A DNA stretch of 64,000 nt from Flintibacter muris (GTDB taxonomy: Bacteria > Bacillota > Clostridia > Oscillospirales > Oscillospiraceae): assembly GCF_943192995.1 (NCBI RefSeq), contig NZ_CALPCP010000001.1, positions 248,001 through 312,000 of the forward strand, in the 5' to 3' direction. Under the pieces are notes generated by a model that made no database searches, was not told where the DNA came from, and was given only the letters and a program-made list of their open reading frames with translations. Positions 28,661 to 37,252 of the stretch are shown here, in pieces; the first letter of the stretch is position 1; every line of letters begins with the position of its first letter. The translations under genes were made by a program, and so were the position numbers.

Positions 28661-28803
28661 AGCTGTACCCTCCTTATTGTACGGTTCCAAAATTGGGACC
28701 AGTATACCATTGAACAAGGTGTTCCGTCAATGAAATAGTGATTGTAATTTGGGGAAAGCTGTGCTAAAATAGCACAGATATGTATAGAGAGAGGTGCGCG
28801 ACT

Positions 28804-29517
28804 ATGGACCATCCCTTCCGCTCCGCCGCTGTGGGCGGCTTTAACAAGCAGGACGTGCTGTCCTTTCTGGAGAACCAGGCCAAGCAGACAGCCCAGGCCC
28901 AGCAGGAGTTGCAAAGCCGCCTGGAGGAGGCTGAGCGCCAGGGGGAGAGCTTGCGCCGGGAGCGGGATGATCTGTCTGCCCAGCTGGAGGAGGTCCGCCG
29001 GGAGCTGGAGACCGCCCGCCAGAGCCGGGACAGCCTGTCCGCCCAGCTGGAGCAGACTGACGGCGAGCTGTCCGCCAGCCGCAAGCAGGCCGAACAGCTG
29101 ACCCGGGAGGTGGAGCGCCTGCGCCGGGACCGGGACGGGCTGCGCCAGGAGATGGAGGCGGTCCGCCCTGACGCCCAGGCCTACATTGAGCTGAAAGAGC
29201 GCACCGCCGGGGTGGAGCTGGAGGCCCACCGCCGGGCTCAGACCATCCAGGAGAAGGCGGAGCGGGACGCCCAGAAGACCCGCCGCCAGGTAGAGCAGTG
29301 GCTCCAGCGGGTGTCACGGGAGTATGACGCTCTGTGCAGCCGGGTAGAGGCCACTGTATCCCACGCCGCCAGCGAGCTGGAGAAGGCAGGGGCCAGCTTG
29401 GACCAGCTCAATAAGCTGATGGGAAGCCAGGGCGACGCCCTGGACGGGGTGCGCCGGGCTTACGACGCCACCGAACTGGGCCGCCCCGAGGCCCCCATGC
29501 CCATCGACGAGGAATAA
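28804..29517 (+). CDS. DivIVA-like coiled-coil protein
   Basis: A 237-residue protein. The first 25 residues (FRSAAVGGFNKQDVLSFLEN) match the DivIVA membrane-curvature-sensing start, where a GF(N/K)xxDV pattern begins the fold. A long heptad coiled coil runs from about 25 to 150, rich in E, R, Q and L, and a second helix region (EAHRRAQTIQEKAERDAQ) follows. Such proteins scaffold division or polar complexes. The start at 28804 follows GAGAGGTG. It is monocistronic with its own terminator. Confidence 0.8.
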   Translation: MDHPFRSAAVGGFNKQDVLSFLENQAKQTAQAQQELQSRLEEAERQGESLRRERDDLSAQLEEVRRELETARQSRDSLSAQLEQTDGELSASRKQAEQLTREVERLRRDRDGLRQEMEAVRPDAQAYIELKERTAGVELEAHRRAQTIQEKAERDAQKTRRQVEQWLQRVSREYDALCSRVEATVSHAASELEKAGASLDQLNKLMGSQGDALDGVRRAYDATELGRPEAPMPIDEE

Positions 29518-29521
29518 CAAC

Positions 29522-29549
29522 CAACAGCCCGCCAGACGGCGGGCTGTTC
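29522..29549 (+). terminator. Terminator after the DivIVA-like gene
   Basis: AACAGCCCGCC / GGCGGGCTGTT stem with an AGAC loop, followed by CTGT. It begins five bases after the stop codon. Confidence 0.7.
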
Positions 29550-29564
29550 TGTGTAAACAAAATT

Positions 29565-29698
29565 TATAGTAAGCTTCAAAATTATTCACATCAAATCTGT
29601 AGGGGCGGCCTTTGGCCGCCCGCAGAAACAAATGGGCCTGTGACAGGCGGCCTATACTGCACCATTTGCCAGTGCAATGTACAGCTTCTAAAATTCTG
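29565..29698. repeat. Dispersed MITE-like repeat, family B
   Basis: Left end TAGTAAGCTTCAAAATTATT is the reverse complement of the family B right end. It is followed by the palindrome GGGGCGGCCTTTGGCCGCCC and a decayed second half that ends near AGTGCAATGTACAGCTTC. Confidence 0.65.
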
Positions 29699-29725
29699 TT
29701 GCCCTGGAACTTTCTCCCTTCCCCC

Positions 29726-29754
29726 TTGCAACCCTTGAAAAAAAGGGGTATAAT
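29726..29754 (+). promoter_or_regulatory. purA promoter
   Basis: TTGCAA (29726-29731) and TATAAT (29749-29754) are spaced exactly 17 bases. The -10 sits inside a GGGGTATAATACCCC palindrome that could be a regulator site. Confidence 0.7.
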
Positions 29755-29826
29755 ACCCCCATTGCGGGGGGCCGGAAAAGGCGGACCCTGTTCTGGCCGC
29801 GAATCCCGGTCCCCGGAGGCACAACT

Positions 29827-31119
29827 ATGGTAAAAGCGATTGTAGGCGCCAACTGGGGCGACGAGGGCAAAGGCAAGGTCACAGACCTGCTGGCTGAAAA
29901 GTCGGAGGTGGTCATCCGTTTTCAGGGCGGGGCCAACGCGGGGCACACCATTATCAACGGCTATGGCCGGTTCGCCCTGCACACCCTGCCATCGGGAGTG
30001 TTTTACCCCCATGTGACCAACGTTATCGGCAACGGTGTGGCTCTGGACATAGGCAAGCTGGCCGGTGAGCTGGAGGCTCTGGAGGCCCAGGGGGTGCCCC
30101 GGCCCCGGCTCATTGTCTCAGACCGGGCCCAGCTGCTTATGCCCTACCACATCCTCCAGGACACCTATGAGGAGGAGCGGCTGGGCGGCAGGGCCTTTGG
30201 CTCCACCAAAAGCGGAATCGCCCCCTTCTACTCCGACAAGTACGCCAAAACAGGTATCCAGGTGTGCGACCTGTTCCACGAGGGGCGGCTGCGGGAGCGG
30301 CTGACAGCGGCGGTGGAGCTGAAAAACGTGCTTTTCGAGCACCTGTACCACCGGCCCGGCGTGGATGTTGAGGAACTGATGGACCAGCTGCTCACCCTGC
30401 GGGAGCGTATCCGCCCCTGGGTGGGGGACACGGTGTCTTTTATCCACAGTGCACTGGCCCAGGGCAAAACCATCCTGCTGGAGGGCCAGCTGGGCTCTAT
30501 GAAGGACCCCGACCTGGGGATTTTCCCTATGACTACCTCCTCCCACACCCTGGCCGGCTACGGCTGCGTGGGGGCCTCGGTGCCCCCCACCTCCATTGAG
30601 GATGTGATCTGCGTCACAAAAGCCTACTCCTCCTGCGTGGGCTCCAGCACCGAGCCCTTTGTCAGTGAGGTCACCGGAGACCAGGGAGACGAGCTGCGCC
30701 GCCGGGGAGGGGACCACGGGGAGTTCGGCGCCACAACAGGCCGTCCACGCCGGGTAGGCTGGTTCGACGCGGTGGCCACCAAATACGGCTGTATGGTCCA
30801 GGGGGCCACTCAGGCGGTCCTCACCTGTCTGGATGTACTGGGCTATCTGGATGAGATTCCCGTCTGCACCGGCTACCTGATTGACGGCGCAGTTACCGGC
30901 TCCTTCCCCACCACCCCCGGCCTGCTCCAGGCAAAGCCCGTCTTTGAGACCCTCCCTGGCTGGAAATGCGACATCCGGGGCTGCACTGACTACAGCGCCC
31001 TCCCTGAAAACGCCCGCGCCTATGTGGACTTTCTGGAGCAGCGCATCAACACCCCTATCACCATGGTGTCCACCGGCCCCAAGCGGGAGGACATCACCTA
31101 CCGCACCCCCAAGCTGTAA
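29827..31119 (+). CDS. purA: Adenylosuccinate synthetase
   Basis: A 430-residue GTP-dependent enzyme that joins IMP and aspartate on the way to AMP. The N-terminal signature GANWGDEGKGKVTDLLAE is near perfect; the catalytic base aspartate is in WGDEG and the histidine in NAGHTI. Later motifs GQLGSMKDPDLGIFPMTTSS, the IMP-binding QGATQAVLT, and the GTP region VSTGPKREDI are in place. Length is standard. It is apparently transcribed alone from its own promoter. The translation start has GGAGGCACAACT before the ATG. Confidence 0.97.
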   Translation: MVKAIVGANWGDEGKGKVTDLLAEKSEVVIRFQGGANAGHTIINGYGRFALHTLPSGVFYPHVTNVIGNGVALDIGKLAGELEALEAQGVPRPRLIVSDRAQLLMPYHILQDTYEEERLGGRAFGSTKSGIAPFYSDKYAKTGIQVCDLFHEGRLRERLTAAVELKNVLFEHLYHRPGVDVEELMDQLLTLRERIRPWVGDTVSFIHSALAQGKTILLEGQLGSMKDPDLGIFPMTTSSHTLAGYGCVGASVPPTSIEDVICVTKAYSSCVGSSTEPFVSEVTGDQGDELRRRGGDHGEFGATTGRPRRVGWFDAVATKYGCMVQGATQAVLTCLDVLGYLDEIPVCTGYLIDGAVTGSFPTTPGLLQAKPVFETLPGWKCDIRGCTDYSALPENARAYVDFLEQRINTPITMVSTGPKREDITYRTPKL

Positions 31120-31181
31120 AAAAGCCCCCCCTTGCGAGGGATGCTTTCCACTACCACTTGTTTGAACCAAAGGAGAACACC

Positions 31182-33038
31182 ATGAAAAAGCTGATATCCT
31201 CGATCCTTGCCCTGTGTATGGCCCTGTCCCTGACGGTGGCTCCCGCCTCAGCGCTGACGCTGGAGGACGCCAAGCAGTTGCTGGCCGTCCACTATGTAGA
31301 CGGCGTCCCCCCGGAGGTGCTGGAGCTGGACTCCCTGGATGCCATCCTGGAGGCTTTGGGAGACCCCTATACCTTTTATATGACTCCGGAACAGTACCAG
31401 GCCTTCAACCAGTCGGTGAATGGACGGACGGTGGTGGGCATTGGAGCCACGGTGGAGACCGCCTATGACAACGGCGGCTACCGGATCATGTCTGTCCTGC
31501 CCGACTCCCCCGCCCTGGAGGCGGGCATTCAGCCCGGCGATATCCTCACCGCCGCCGACGGCGTACCCATGTCCCCCGAGGTGGACCCCCGGGTGCCCAT
31601 TGTGGGTGAGGAGGGCACCCCTCTCACCCTCACCCTCAGCCGGAACGGCCAGATTCTGGAATTTTCCCTGGTCCGCCGGGCGGTGTCCATCCCTATCGTC
31701 ACCTATGACCAGGTGGGCTCCGCCGGGGTGATCGACTGCACCAGCTTTGGGTCCACCACGCCCCAGTCCTTTCTGGACGCCATCCGGGACATGGAGGAGG
31801 ATATCTCTGTGTGGGTGGTGGACCTGCGGTCCAACCCAGGCGGCGACAGCGGCGCCACCGCACTGGCCGCCAGCCTGTTCACCAGTGGGCGGATTATGCT
31901 CTACTTCCGGGACGGCTCCGGGCAGTATTACTACCGCCCCGGCATCCCCGGCGTCACCCAAAAGCCGGTGATTGTGCTCACCAGTGAGCACTCCGCCAGC
32001 GGCTCCGAGCTCTTTGCCGGGGACATCCGTACCTACCGCTGCGGTATCGCCCTGGGCCAGCGTACTCTGGGCAAGGGCACCGCCCAGATCGTCATTGACG
32101 AGACCAACAGCTCCGTGATGGAGCCGGGCGAGGCCATGAAGATCACCGCCTACCGTTTTTTCTCCCCTGACGGGGCCACCAACCACATTCTGGGGGTACT
32201 GCCCACCCTGATGATCTCCCCGGACAACACTGCCGCCGCCGCCATGCTCCTCACCAGCCCTCAGCCCAACCGGGCCAGCGGCTGGCTGAAGCTGGAGATT
32301 GCGGACCAGACCTTTTATATCGACGCCGGGGAGGCGGTGGAGCAGGACAACCGCGCCCCCTTTACTGAGCTGCTGGAGGCCCTGCCCCCCTCCGCCGCCC
32401 TGTACGAGGGCAGCATGACCCAGACCTGGACCCGGATCACCCCCGCCGATCTGGCGCAGAAGAAGGGGCTGTCCTTCACCCCCCGGGCCTTCTCCGACAC
32501 GGCGGACAGCCCCTACGCCCGGGAAATCGACACTCTGTGCGCCTACCTGATCCTGAACTACGAGACCGGCTCCTTCCAGCCCGGCACCGACATCACCCGG
32601 GGCCAGTTTGCCGCTATGGTGTCCAACGCCCTGGACCTGCCCCTGCCCGACAAGGCCCCGCCTTTCTCCGACGTCTCCGCCGGCCACCCCTACGCCGCCG
32701 GCATCACCGCTATGACAGGCCTGGGCTTCCTGTCCGGCCGGGGGGACGGCACCTTTGCCCCTGACGACACCATTACCGTTCAGGAGGGGGTGACGGTGCT
32801 GTCCAAGGTGGCCGCATGGACCAGCATGGACGGCTGGGACCTGGACCGTGAACCCCTCCTCCTTGAGGAGCTGCCCCAATTCTGGCCCTACGCCGACTGG
32901 GCCCGTGTTCCCGCCCGCAATCTGGATGTTCTGGGGGCCCTTCCCGATGGCCTCACTCCCTCCGCCAACCTCACCCGGGAACAGGGGGCGGCCATGCTCT
33001 GCCGGCTGATGGAAAACCTGCATCTGATTTGGAATTAA
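31182..33038 (+). CDS. S41 family C-terminal processing protease with SLH domains
   Basis: A 618-residue exported serine protease. The signal peptide ends near LTVAPASA (residue 24). A PDZ domain spans about 80-165 (VVGIGATVE...GIQPGDILTAADG). The S41 core follows, with the substrate-binding DLRSNPGGD, the catalytic S273 in EHSASGSEL and K298 in TLGKGTAQ. Three S-layer homology-type repeats occupy about 445-618 (TDITRGQFAAMVSNAL; FAPDDTITVQEGVTVLSKV; TREQGAAMLCRLM). SLH domains should hold the protease to the cell wall. ATG at 31182 follows AAAGGAG; an upstream in-frame ATG would spoil the signal peptide. Confidence 0.9.
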   Translation: MKKLISSILALCMALSLTVAPASALTLEDAKQLLAVHYVDGVPPEVLELDSLDAILEALGDPYTFYMTPEQYQAFNQSVNGRTVVGIGATVETAYDNGGYRIMSVLPDSPALEAGIQPGDILTAADGVPMSPEVDPRVPIVGEEGTPLTLTLSRNGQILEFSLVRRAVSIPIVTYDQVGSAGVIDCTSFGSTTPQSFLDAIRDMEEDISVWVVDLRSNPGGDSGATALAASLFTSGRIMLYFRDGSGQYYYRPGIPGVTQKPVIVLTSEHSASGSELFAGDIRTYRCGIALGQRTLGKGTAQIVIDETNSSVMEPGEAMKITAYRFFSPDGATNHILGVLPTLMISPDNTAAAAMLLTSPQPNRASGWLKLEIADQTFYIDAGEAVEQDNRAPFTELLEALPPSAALYEGSMTQTWTRITPADLAQKKGLSFTPRAFSDTADSPYAREIDTLCAYLILNYETGSFQPGTDITRGQFAAMVSNALDLPLPDKAPPFSDVSAGHPYAAGITAMTGLGFLSGRGDGTFAPDDTITVQEGVTVLSKVAAWTSMDGWDLDREPLLLEELPQFWPYADWARVPARNLDVLGALPDGLTPSANLTREQGAAMLCRLMENLHLIWN

Positions 33039-33060
33039 TTGAGGAAAGGACCTAACAAAA

Positions 33061-34182
33061 TTGACCAAAATTGACATTATTTCCGGATTTTTGGGGGCGG
33101 GCAAAACCACCCTCATCAAGAAGCTGCTGGACGAGTGCTTCAAGGGTGAAAAGATTGTCCTCATTGAGAACGAGTTCGGCGAAATTGGCATTGACGGCGG
33201 CTTTTTGAAGGACGCCGGGGTGGAGATCACTGAGATGAACTCCGGCTGCATCTGCTGCTCTCTGGTGGGAGACTTCGGCGCGGCCCTCAAACAGGTGCTG
33301 GCCGACTACTCCCCCGCCCGCATTGTCATTGAGCCCTCCGGGGTGGGCAAGCTGTCTGACGTGGTGGCCGCTGTGGAGCGGGTTCAGGCGGACAGCCCCG
33401 ACCTGCATCTGAACAGCTTTGTCACCGTGGTGGACGCGGGCAAGGCCAAGGTGTATATGAAAAATTTCGGGGAGTTCTTCAACGACCAGGTGGAGCACGC
33501 CTGCGCCATCCTGCTGTCCCGCACCCAGAAGATCGACCAGCAGAAGCTGGATGCCGCCGTGGCCCTGCTGCGGGAGAAGAACCCCAAGGCCGCCATTCTC
33601 ACCACCCCCTGGGATCAGCTCACCGGCGCTCAGATTCTGGCCGCCATGGAGGGGGGCCACGATCTGGCCCACGAGCTGATGGAGGAAATTGAGCATGAGC
33701 ACCATCATCATAACCACGACCACGCTCATGAACATCATCACGACCACGAACACCACCACCATGACCATGACCACACTCATGAGCACCATCACGACCACGA
33801 GTACCATCATGAGCATGACCACGAGCATCACCACGACCACGGCGAGGACTGCCGCTGTGACGCCTGCTGCGGCCACGACCACCACCACGATCACGACGCC
33901 GACGAGGTCTTCACTTCCTGGGGCCGGGAGACGCCCCGGAAATACAGCCGTGAGGAGCTTCAGGAGGCTCTGTCCGCCCTGGCCATGACCGAGGACTACG
34001 GCTATGTCCTCCGGGCTAAAGGGATGGTCCCCTGCGAGGACGGCCAGACCTGGCTCCACTTCGACCTCACCCCCGAGGAGTTCGAGATTCGCGAAGGCTC
34101 CGCCGACTACACCGGCCGGCTGTGCGTGATCGGCTCTGAACTGAAGGAGGAGGCGCTGGAAAAGCTGTTTTTGCTGGCATAA
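33061..34182 (+). CDS. COG0523 (CobW/ZNG1-type) GTPase with very His-rich metal loop
   Basis: A 373-residue G3E GTPase likely to insert or chaperone zinc or a related metal. The P-loop is GFLGAGKTT (9-17), the metal motif CICC (63-66), then ENEFGEIGIDG and EPSGVG as Walker B and downstream. Residues 212-279 are almost only H, D and E, with 36 histidines, and contain CRCDACC (264-270). The CobW C-terminal domain closes the protein. The start is TTG at 33061; the only nearby ribosome-like site is GGAAAGGA, slightly far. The gene follows the S41 protease by 22 bases and precedes a second GTPase after a repeat. Confidence 0.9.
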   Translation: MTKIDIISGFLGAGKTTLIKKLLDECFKGEKIVLIENEFGEIGIDGGFLKDAGVEITEMNSGCICCSLVGDFGAALKQVLADYSPARIVIEPSGVGKLSDVVAAVERVQADSPDLHLNSFVTVVDAGKAKVYMKNFGEFFNDQVEHACAILLSRTQKIDQQKLDAAVALLREKNPKAAILTTPWDQLTGAQILAAMEGGHDLAHELMEEIEHEHHHHNHDHAHEHHHDHEHHHHDHDHTHEHHHDHEYHHEHDHEHHHDHGEDCRCDACCGHDHHHDHDADEVFTSWGRETPRKYSREELQEALSALAMTEDYGYVLRAKGMVPCEDGQTWLHFDLTPEEFEIREGSADYTGRLCVIGSELKEEALEKLFLLA

Positions 34183-34184
34183 AA

Positions 34185-34294
34185 CAGCTCCCACTTGTGG
34201 GGGAGCTGTCAGCCGAAGGCTGACTGAGTAGTTCAAAGCTTGCTCTGCTTTTTCTTCTCCGCAGTTCCCCCTCCGCCACAAGGGGGAGGCTGTT
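34185..34294. repeat. Dispersed palindromic repeat, family A
   Basis: CAGCTCCCACTTGTGGGGGA opens the hairpin, followed by GTCAGCCGAAGGCTGAC, a linker, and CCCCCTCCGCCACAAGGGGG. It lies between the two COG0523 genes, starting three bases after the first stop. Confidence 0.7.
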
Positions 34295-34327
34295 TATGAA
34301 TCAACAACCCTGATGAGGTGACACAAT

Positions 34328-35275
34328 ATGCCCGATTCACGGATACCCTTATATTTAATCACCGGCTTTCTGGATGCCGGCAAAACCACTTTGCTCAGCG
34401 ACACGCTGAACATGGACTACTTCAACGACGGCCAGCGCACCGTGCTGCTGCTGTGCGAGGACGGTGAAGAGGAGTATGACCAGCAGTTTCTGTCTCAGCG
34501 CAACTGCCGCCTGGTCCCCATTGAGGAGCAGGAGGGGCTGAACACCGAGTTTCTCCAGGAGGTGGACCGCCGCTACCAGCCTGAGCGGGTGCTGTTGGAG
34601 TTCAACGGCATGTGGCCGGTGGACGTACTGCGCAAATGCCGGCTGCCCAAAACCTGGGGACTGTACCAGGCCATCCATGTGGTGGACGGCTCCACCTTTG
34701 AGATGTATCTGAACAACATGCAGTCTATGTTTATCGACATGGTAAGTGAGGCGGACATGGTGCTGTTCAACCGCTGCACCCCTGACATGCCCCTGGCGGG
34801 GTGGAAGCGGTCGGTCCGGGCGGTAAACCGGATGTGCGAGATTGTCTTTGAGGACAGCAGGGGGGAGGAGATTGAGGTGGAGGACATCCTCCCCTACTCC
34901 CTGGAGGACCAGCACCTGGTTCTGGAGGACGCCGACTACGGCATCTGGTATCTGGACATTCAGGAGCACCCGGAGCGCTATGTGGGCAAGACCATCACCT
35001 ACAAGGCCCAGGCCATGACGGGTATGAAGCTGCCCCGCGGCTCCTTCGTCCCCGGCCGCAACGCCATGACCTGCTGCGTGGAGGACATCCGCTTTTTCGG
35101 CTTTTTGTGCAAATACGACAGGGCCCGTTCCCTGCGCAAGGGGGAGTGGATCACCGTCACCGCCGAAATCAGGTGGGAGCACGCCGACGTCTACGAGGAC
35201 GAGGGCGTGGTGCTCTACGCCCGGAGCGTGGAAAAGGCCCCCGCCCCCCAGGACCCGCTGGTCTACTTCCGCTGA
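34328..35275 (+). CDS. COG0523 GTPase fused to DUF1980/TIGR03943-like domain
   Basis: A 315-residue protein with two parts. Residues 1-200 form a G3E GTPase: P-loop ITGFLDAGKTT, then LLCEDGEEE and LLEFNGMW. The CxCC metal motif of classic COG0523 proteins is missing. Residues about 218-315 match the C-terminal soluble domain of YcgQ/DUF1980 proteins: YVGKTITYKAQAMTG, NAMTCCVEDIRFFGFLCKYD, and WITVTAEI. YcgQ-type permeases are seen beside CobW genes in zinc-limitation loci, so the fusion fits metal homeostasis. A terminator follows. The start has TGATGAGGTG upstream. Confidence 0.8.
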   Translation: MPDSRIPLYLITGFLDAGKTTLLSDTLNMDYFNDGQRTVLLLCEDGEEEYDQQFLSQRNCRLVPIEEQEGLNTEFLQEVDRRYQPERVLLEFNGMWPVDVLRKCRLPKTWGLYQAIHVVDGSTFEMYLNNMQSMFIDMVSEADMVLFNRCTPDMPLAGWKRSVRAVNRMCEIVFEDSRGEEIEVEDILPYSLEDQHLVLEDADYGIWYLDIQEHPERYVGKTITYKAQAMTGMKLPRGSFVPGRNAMTCCVEDIRFFGFLCKYDRARSLRKGEWITVTAEIRWEHADVYEDEGVVLYARSVEKAPAPQDPLVYFR

Positions 35276-35317
35276 ACGCGGACTGCGCTGCCAGCTTCTT
35301 CGCCCAGAAAATTTCCG

Positions 35318-35348
35318 GCGGAGCGTTCAGGCAGAACGCTCCGCTTTT
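35318..35348 (+). terminator. Terminator after the GTPase fusion gene
   Basis: GCGGAGCGTTC paired with GAACGCTCCGC over a five-base AGGCA loop, followed by TTTTCT. It precedes a putative sigma-28 promoter. Confidence 0.8.
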
Positions 35349-35352
35349 CTCT

Positions 35353-35379
35353 TATCAAATGGAAAAAATCTGCCGATAT
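35353..35379 (+). promoter_or_regulatory. Putative SigD/sigma-28 motility promoter
   Basis: GCCGATAT (35372-35379) matches the sigma-28 -10 consensus GCCGATAA in seven of eight positions. Exactly eleven bases upstream is TATCAAAT, a weak match to TAAAGTTT. It lies 77 bases before the chemoreceptor gene, a class typically controlled by this sigma factor. Confidence 0.55.
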
Positions 35380-35455
35380 CTTTTTTGAACTGCTGTCAGT
35401 TCCGTGTTCGCAGCCGGCAGCTTCTGACAGCGAAATACAGAAGGAGATTGAAATC

Positions 35456-37174
35456 ATGATTCACTGTATACGCAACTTGAAAATCAGACTCAAACTTTAC
35501 ATCCTCATTGGCGTGGCCCTGCTTGGAATGCTGATTATCAGCGGTATGTCATTCCTGCTGATGGGACGGCTGAACGACATGACCAACGACATTGCGTCAA
35601 GCTGGCTGCCCAGCGTTGACGTGGCCCGGGACCTGAGCACCACCCTGTCCAATATCCGCCTGAACGAACTGGGCTATCTCACCGCCATCTCTGACGAGGT
35701 GGAGGAGTCCAGCCTGGGCTACCTCCAGAGTGAGAAGGCCGAGATGGACAGCCTTTTGGCTGCGTATGGGGCGATGATTGATGAAGAGGAGAGCAATTTC
35801 TATCTCACCGCCATGAATTTTTGGACGCAGTACAGCCAGGCGGACGAGGAGATAATGTCGCTGGCCCGGCAGGGCCGCGTGAATGAGGCCCGCGCCATTC
35901 TGGAGGGCGAATGCGTCGATCTCTACAACTCCTTAAGCGGCGCCTTCAATGATATCATTACCTACAACACCCAGGGCAGCGACAGCGCGGCAGAGGAGAG
36001 CGCCTCTCTCTACCAAACTGCCGTCATCCTGATGGCGGCCATTGTTATTGCCATTATCCTTGTGGGCGTCTTTTTCTCCTTTGTCATTATACGCCTGATC
36101 AAAACTCCCATCTCCGAAATGGAGCAGGCCGCCATCAGAATGGCGGAGGGTGATCTGGACGTTGAGATCTCCTACACCTCCAAAGATGAGCTGGGCGTAC
36201 TCGCCGTCCAGGTGGGCCGGCTGATCCGCAAGCTTCAGGTGATTATTGACGACGAGAATAAATTCCTGGCCAGAATGGCCGAGGGAGACTTTACGGTGGA
36301 TTCCACCTGCGCCGGGGAGTACACAGGGGGCTTCTATCCTCTGCTGGTCTCCTTCCGGGGCATTGCGGAAAGACTGAACGACACCATGGAGCAGATCAAC
36401 CAGAGCTCTGCCCAGGTGGCCAGCGGCGCGGATCAGGTGTCCAACGGCGCCCAGGCCCTGGCCCAGGGCGCAACCCAGCAGGCTAGCTCTGTAGAGGAGC
36501 TTGCCGCCACCATTGACGAAATTTCCAGACAGGTGAATCAAAACGCGGACAGTGCCCGCCAGGCCAGCTCCTCCGCAGGCAGCGTCAGCGAACAGATGCA
36601 CGTGAGCAAGGAAAAAATGGAGCATATGATCCAGGCTATGGGCGATATCAGCAGCTGCTCCAGCGAGATCGGCAAGATTATGAAGATCATTGAGGATATC
36701 GCCTTCCAGACCAACATTCTCGCCCTCAATGCCGCCGTGGAGGCCGCCCGGGCGGGTGCGGCAGGCAAGGGCTTTGCCGTGGTGGCCGACGAGGTCCGCA
36801 ACTTGGCCAACAAGAGCACCGAAGCCTCTGAAAATATCTCCGCTCTCATTGAAAATTCCCTGAAAGCCATTGAAAACGGAACCCAGATTGCCGACAGCAC
36901 CGCCCAGTCTTTGATACAGGCCGTCAACGACGTAAATGAAATGACGGGTATTATCAACCAGATCTCAGAGGCCAGCAGCAATCAGGCCAGCGCCATCTCC
37001 CAGATCAGAACGGGAATCGACCAGATTTCCAGCGTTGTCCAGACAAACTCCGCTACCGCTGAGGAGAGCGCGGCGGCCAGTGAAGAGCTGTCCAGCCAGT
37101 CACAGCTGATGAGGAGCCTTGTGTCCCGCTTTAAGCTCAAGGGCGGCTCCTTCACAGGATTTGCGTCCAAATAA
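35456..37174 (+). CDS. Methyl-accepting chemotaxis protein
   Basis: A 572-residue chemoreceptor. TM1 (about 15-37) and TM2 (about 186-210) bound an outside four-helix-bundle sensor domain (40-185). A HAMP domain follows (211-265, [20 protein letters not shown]). The cytoplasmic signalling bundle contains the highly conserved tip [20 protein letters not shown] and the [13 protein letters not shown] segment. The C-terminus lacks a CheR pentapeptide. AGAAGGAG precedes the ATG. It may be transcribed with the flagellin-like gene 78 bases downstream. Confidence 0.93.
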   Translation: MIHCIRNLKIRLKLYILIGVALLGMLIISGMSFLLMGRLNDMTNDIASSWLPSVDVARDLSTTLSNIRLNELGYLTAISDEVEESSLGYLQSEKAEMDSLLAAYGAMIDEEESNFYLTAMNFWTQYSQADEEIMSLARQGRVNEARAILEGECVDLYNSLSGAFNDIITYNTQGSDSAAEESASLYQTAVILMAAIVIAIILVGVFFSFVIIRLIKTPISEMEQAAIRMAEGDLDVEISYTSKDELGVLAVQVGRLIRKLQVIIDDENKFLARMAEGDFTVDSTCAGEYTGGFYPLLVSFRGIAERLNDTMEQINQSSAQVASGADQVSNGAQALAQGATQQASSVEELAATIDEISRQVNQNADSARQASSSAGSVSEQMHVSKEKMEHMIQAMGDISSCSSEIGKIMKIIEDIAFQTNILALNAAVEAARAGAAGKGFAVVADEVRNLANKSTEASENISALIENSLKAIENGTQIADSTAQSLIQAVNDVNEMTGIINQISEASSNQASAISQIRTGIDQISSVVQTNSATAEESAAASEELSSQSQLMRSLVSRFKLKGGSFTGFASK

Positions 37175-37183
37175 CCCATTGCG

Positions 37184-37206
37184 CCGTCCCTGGCGGGACG
37201 GCGCGG
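37184..37206 (+). other. Intercistronic hairpin
   Basis: GCGCCGTCCC-TGGC-GGGACGGCGC forms a perfect hairpin between the chemoreceptor and the next gene. No T tract follows, so it may stabilise or attenuate a shared transcript and does not look like a full terminator. Confidence 0.55.
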
Positions 37207-37252
37207 AAGATTCGGAATTTGTTCTCTGAGGAACAGAAAGGAGGCGGCGGGA

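Noticed and set aside
26087-28738. A long plus-strand frame opposite ecfA2, ecfA1 and the methyltransferase
   Set aside because: It crosses three clear genes and a repeat on the other strand and has no family motifs.
33690-33900. Short tandem DNA repeat at the His-rich loop
   Set aside because: The codons CAC/CAT/GAC/GAG alternate irregularly, so it is a coding low-complexity region, not a CRISPR or satellite array.
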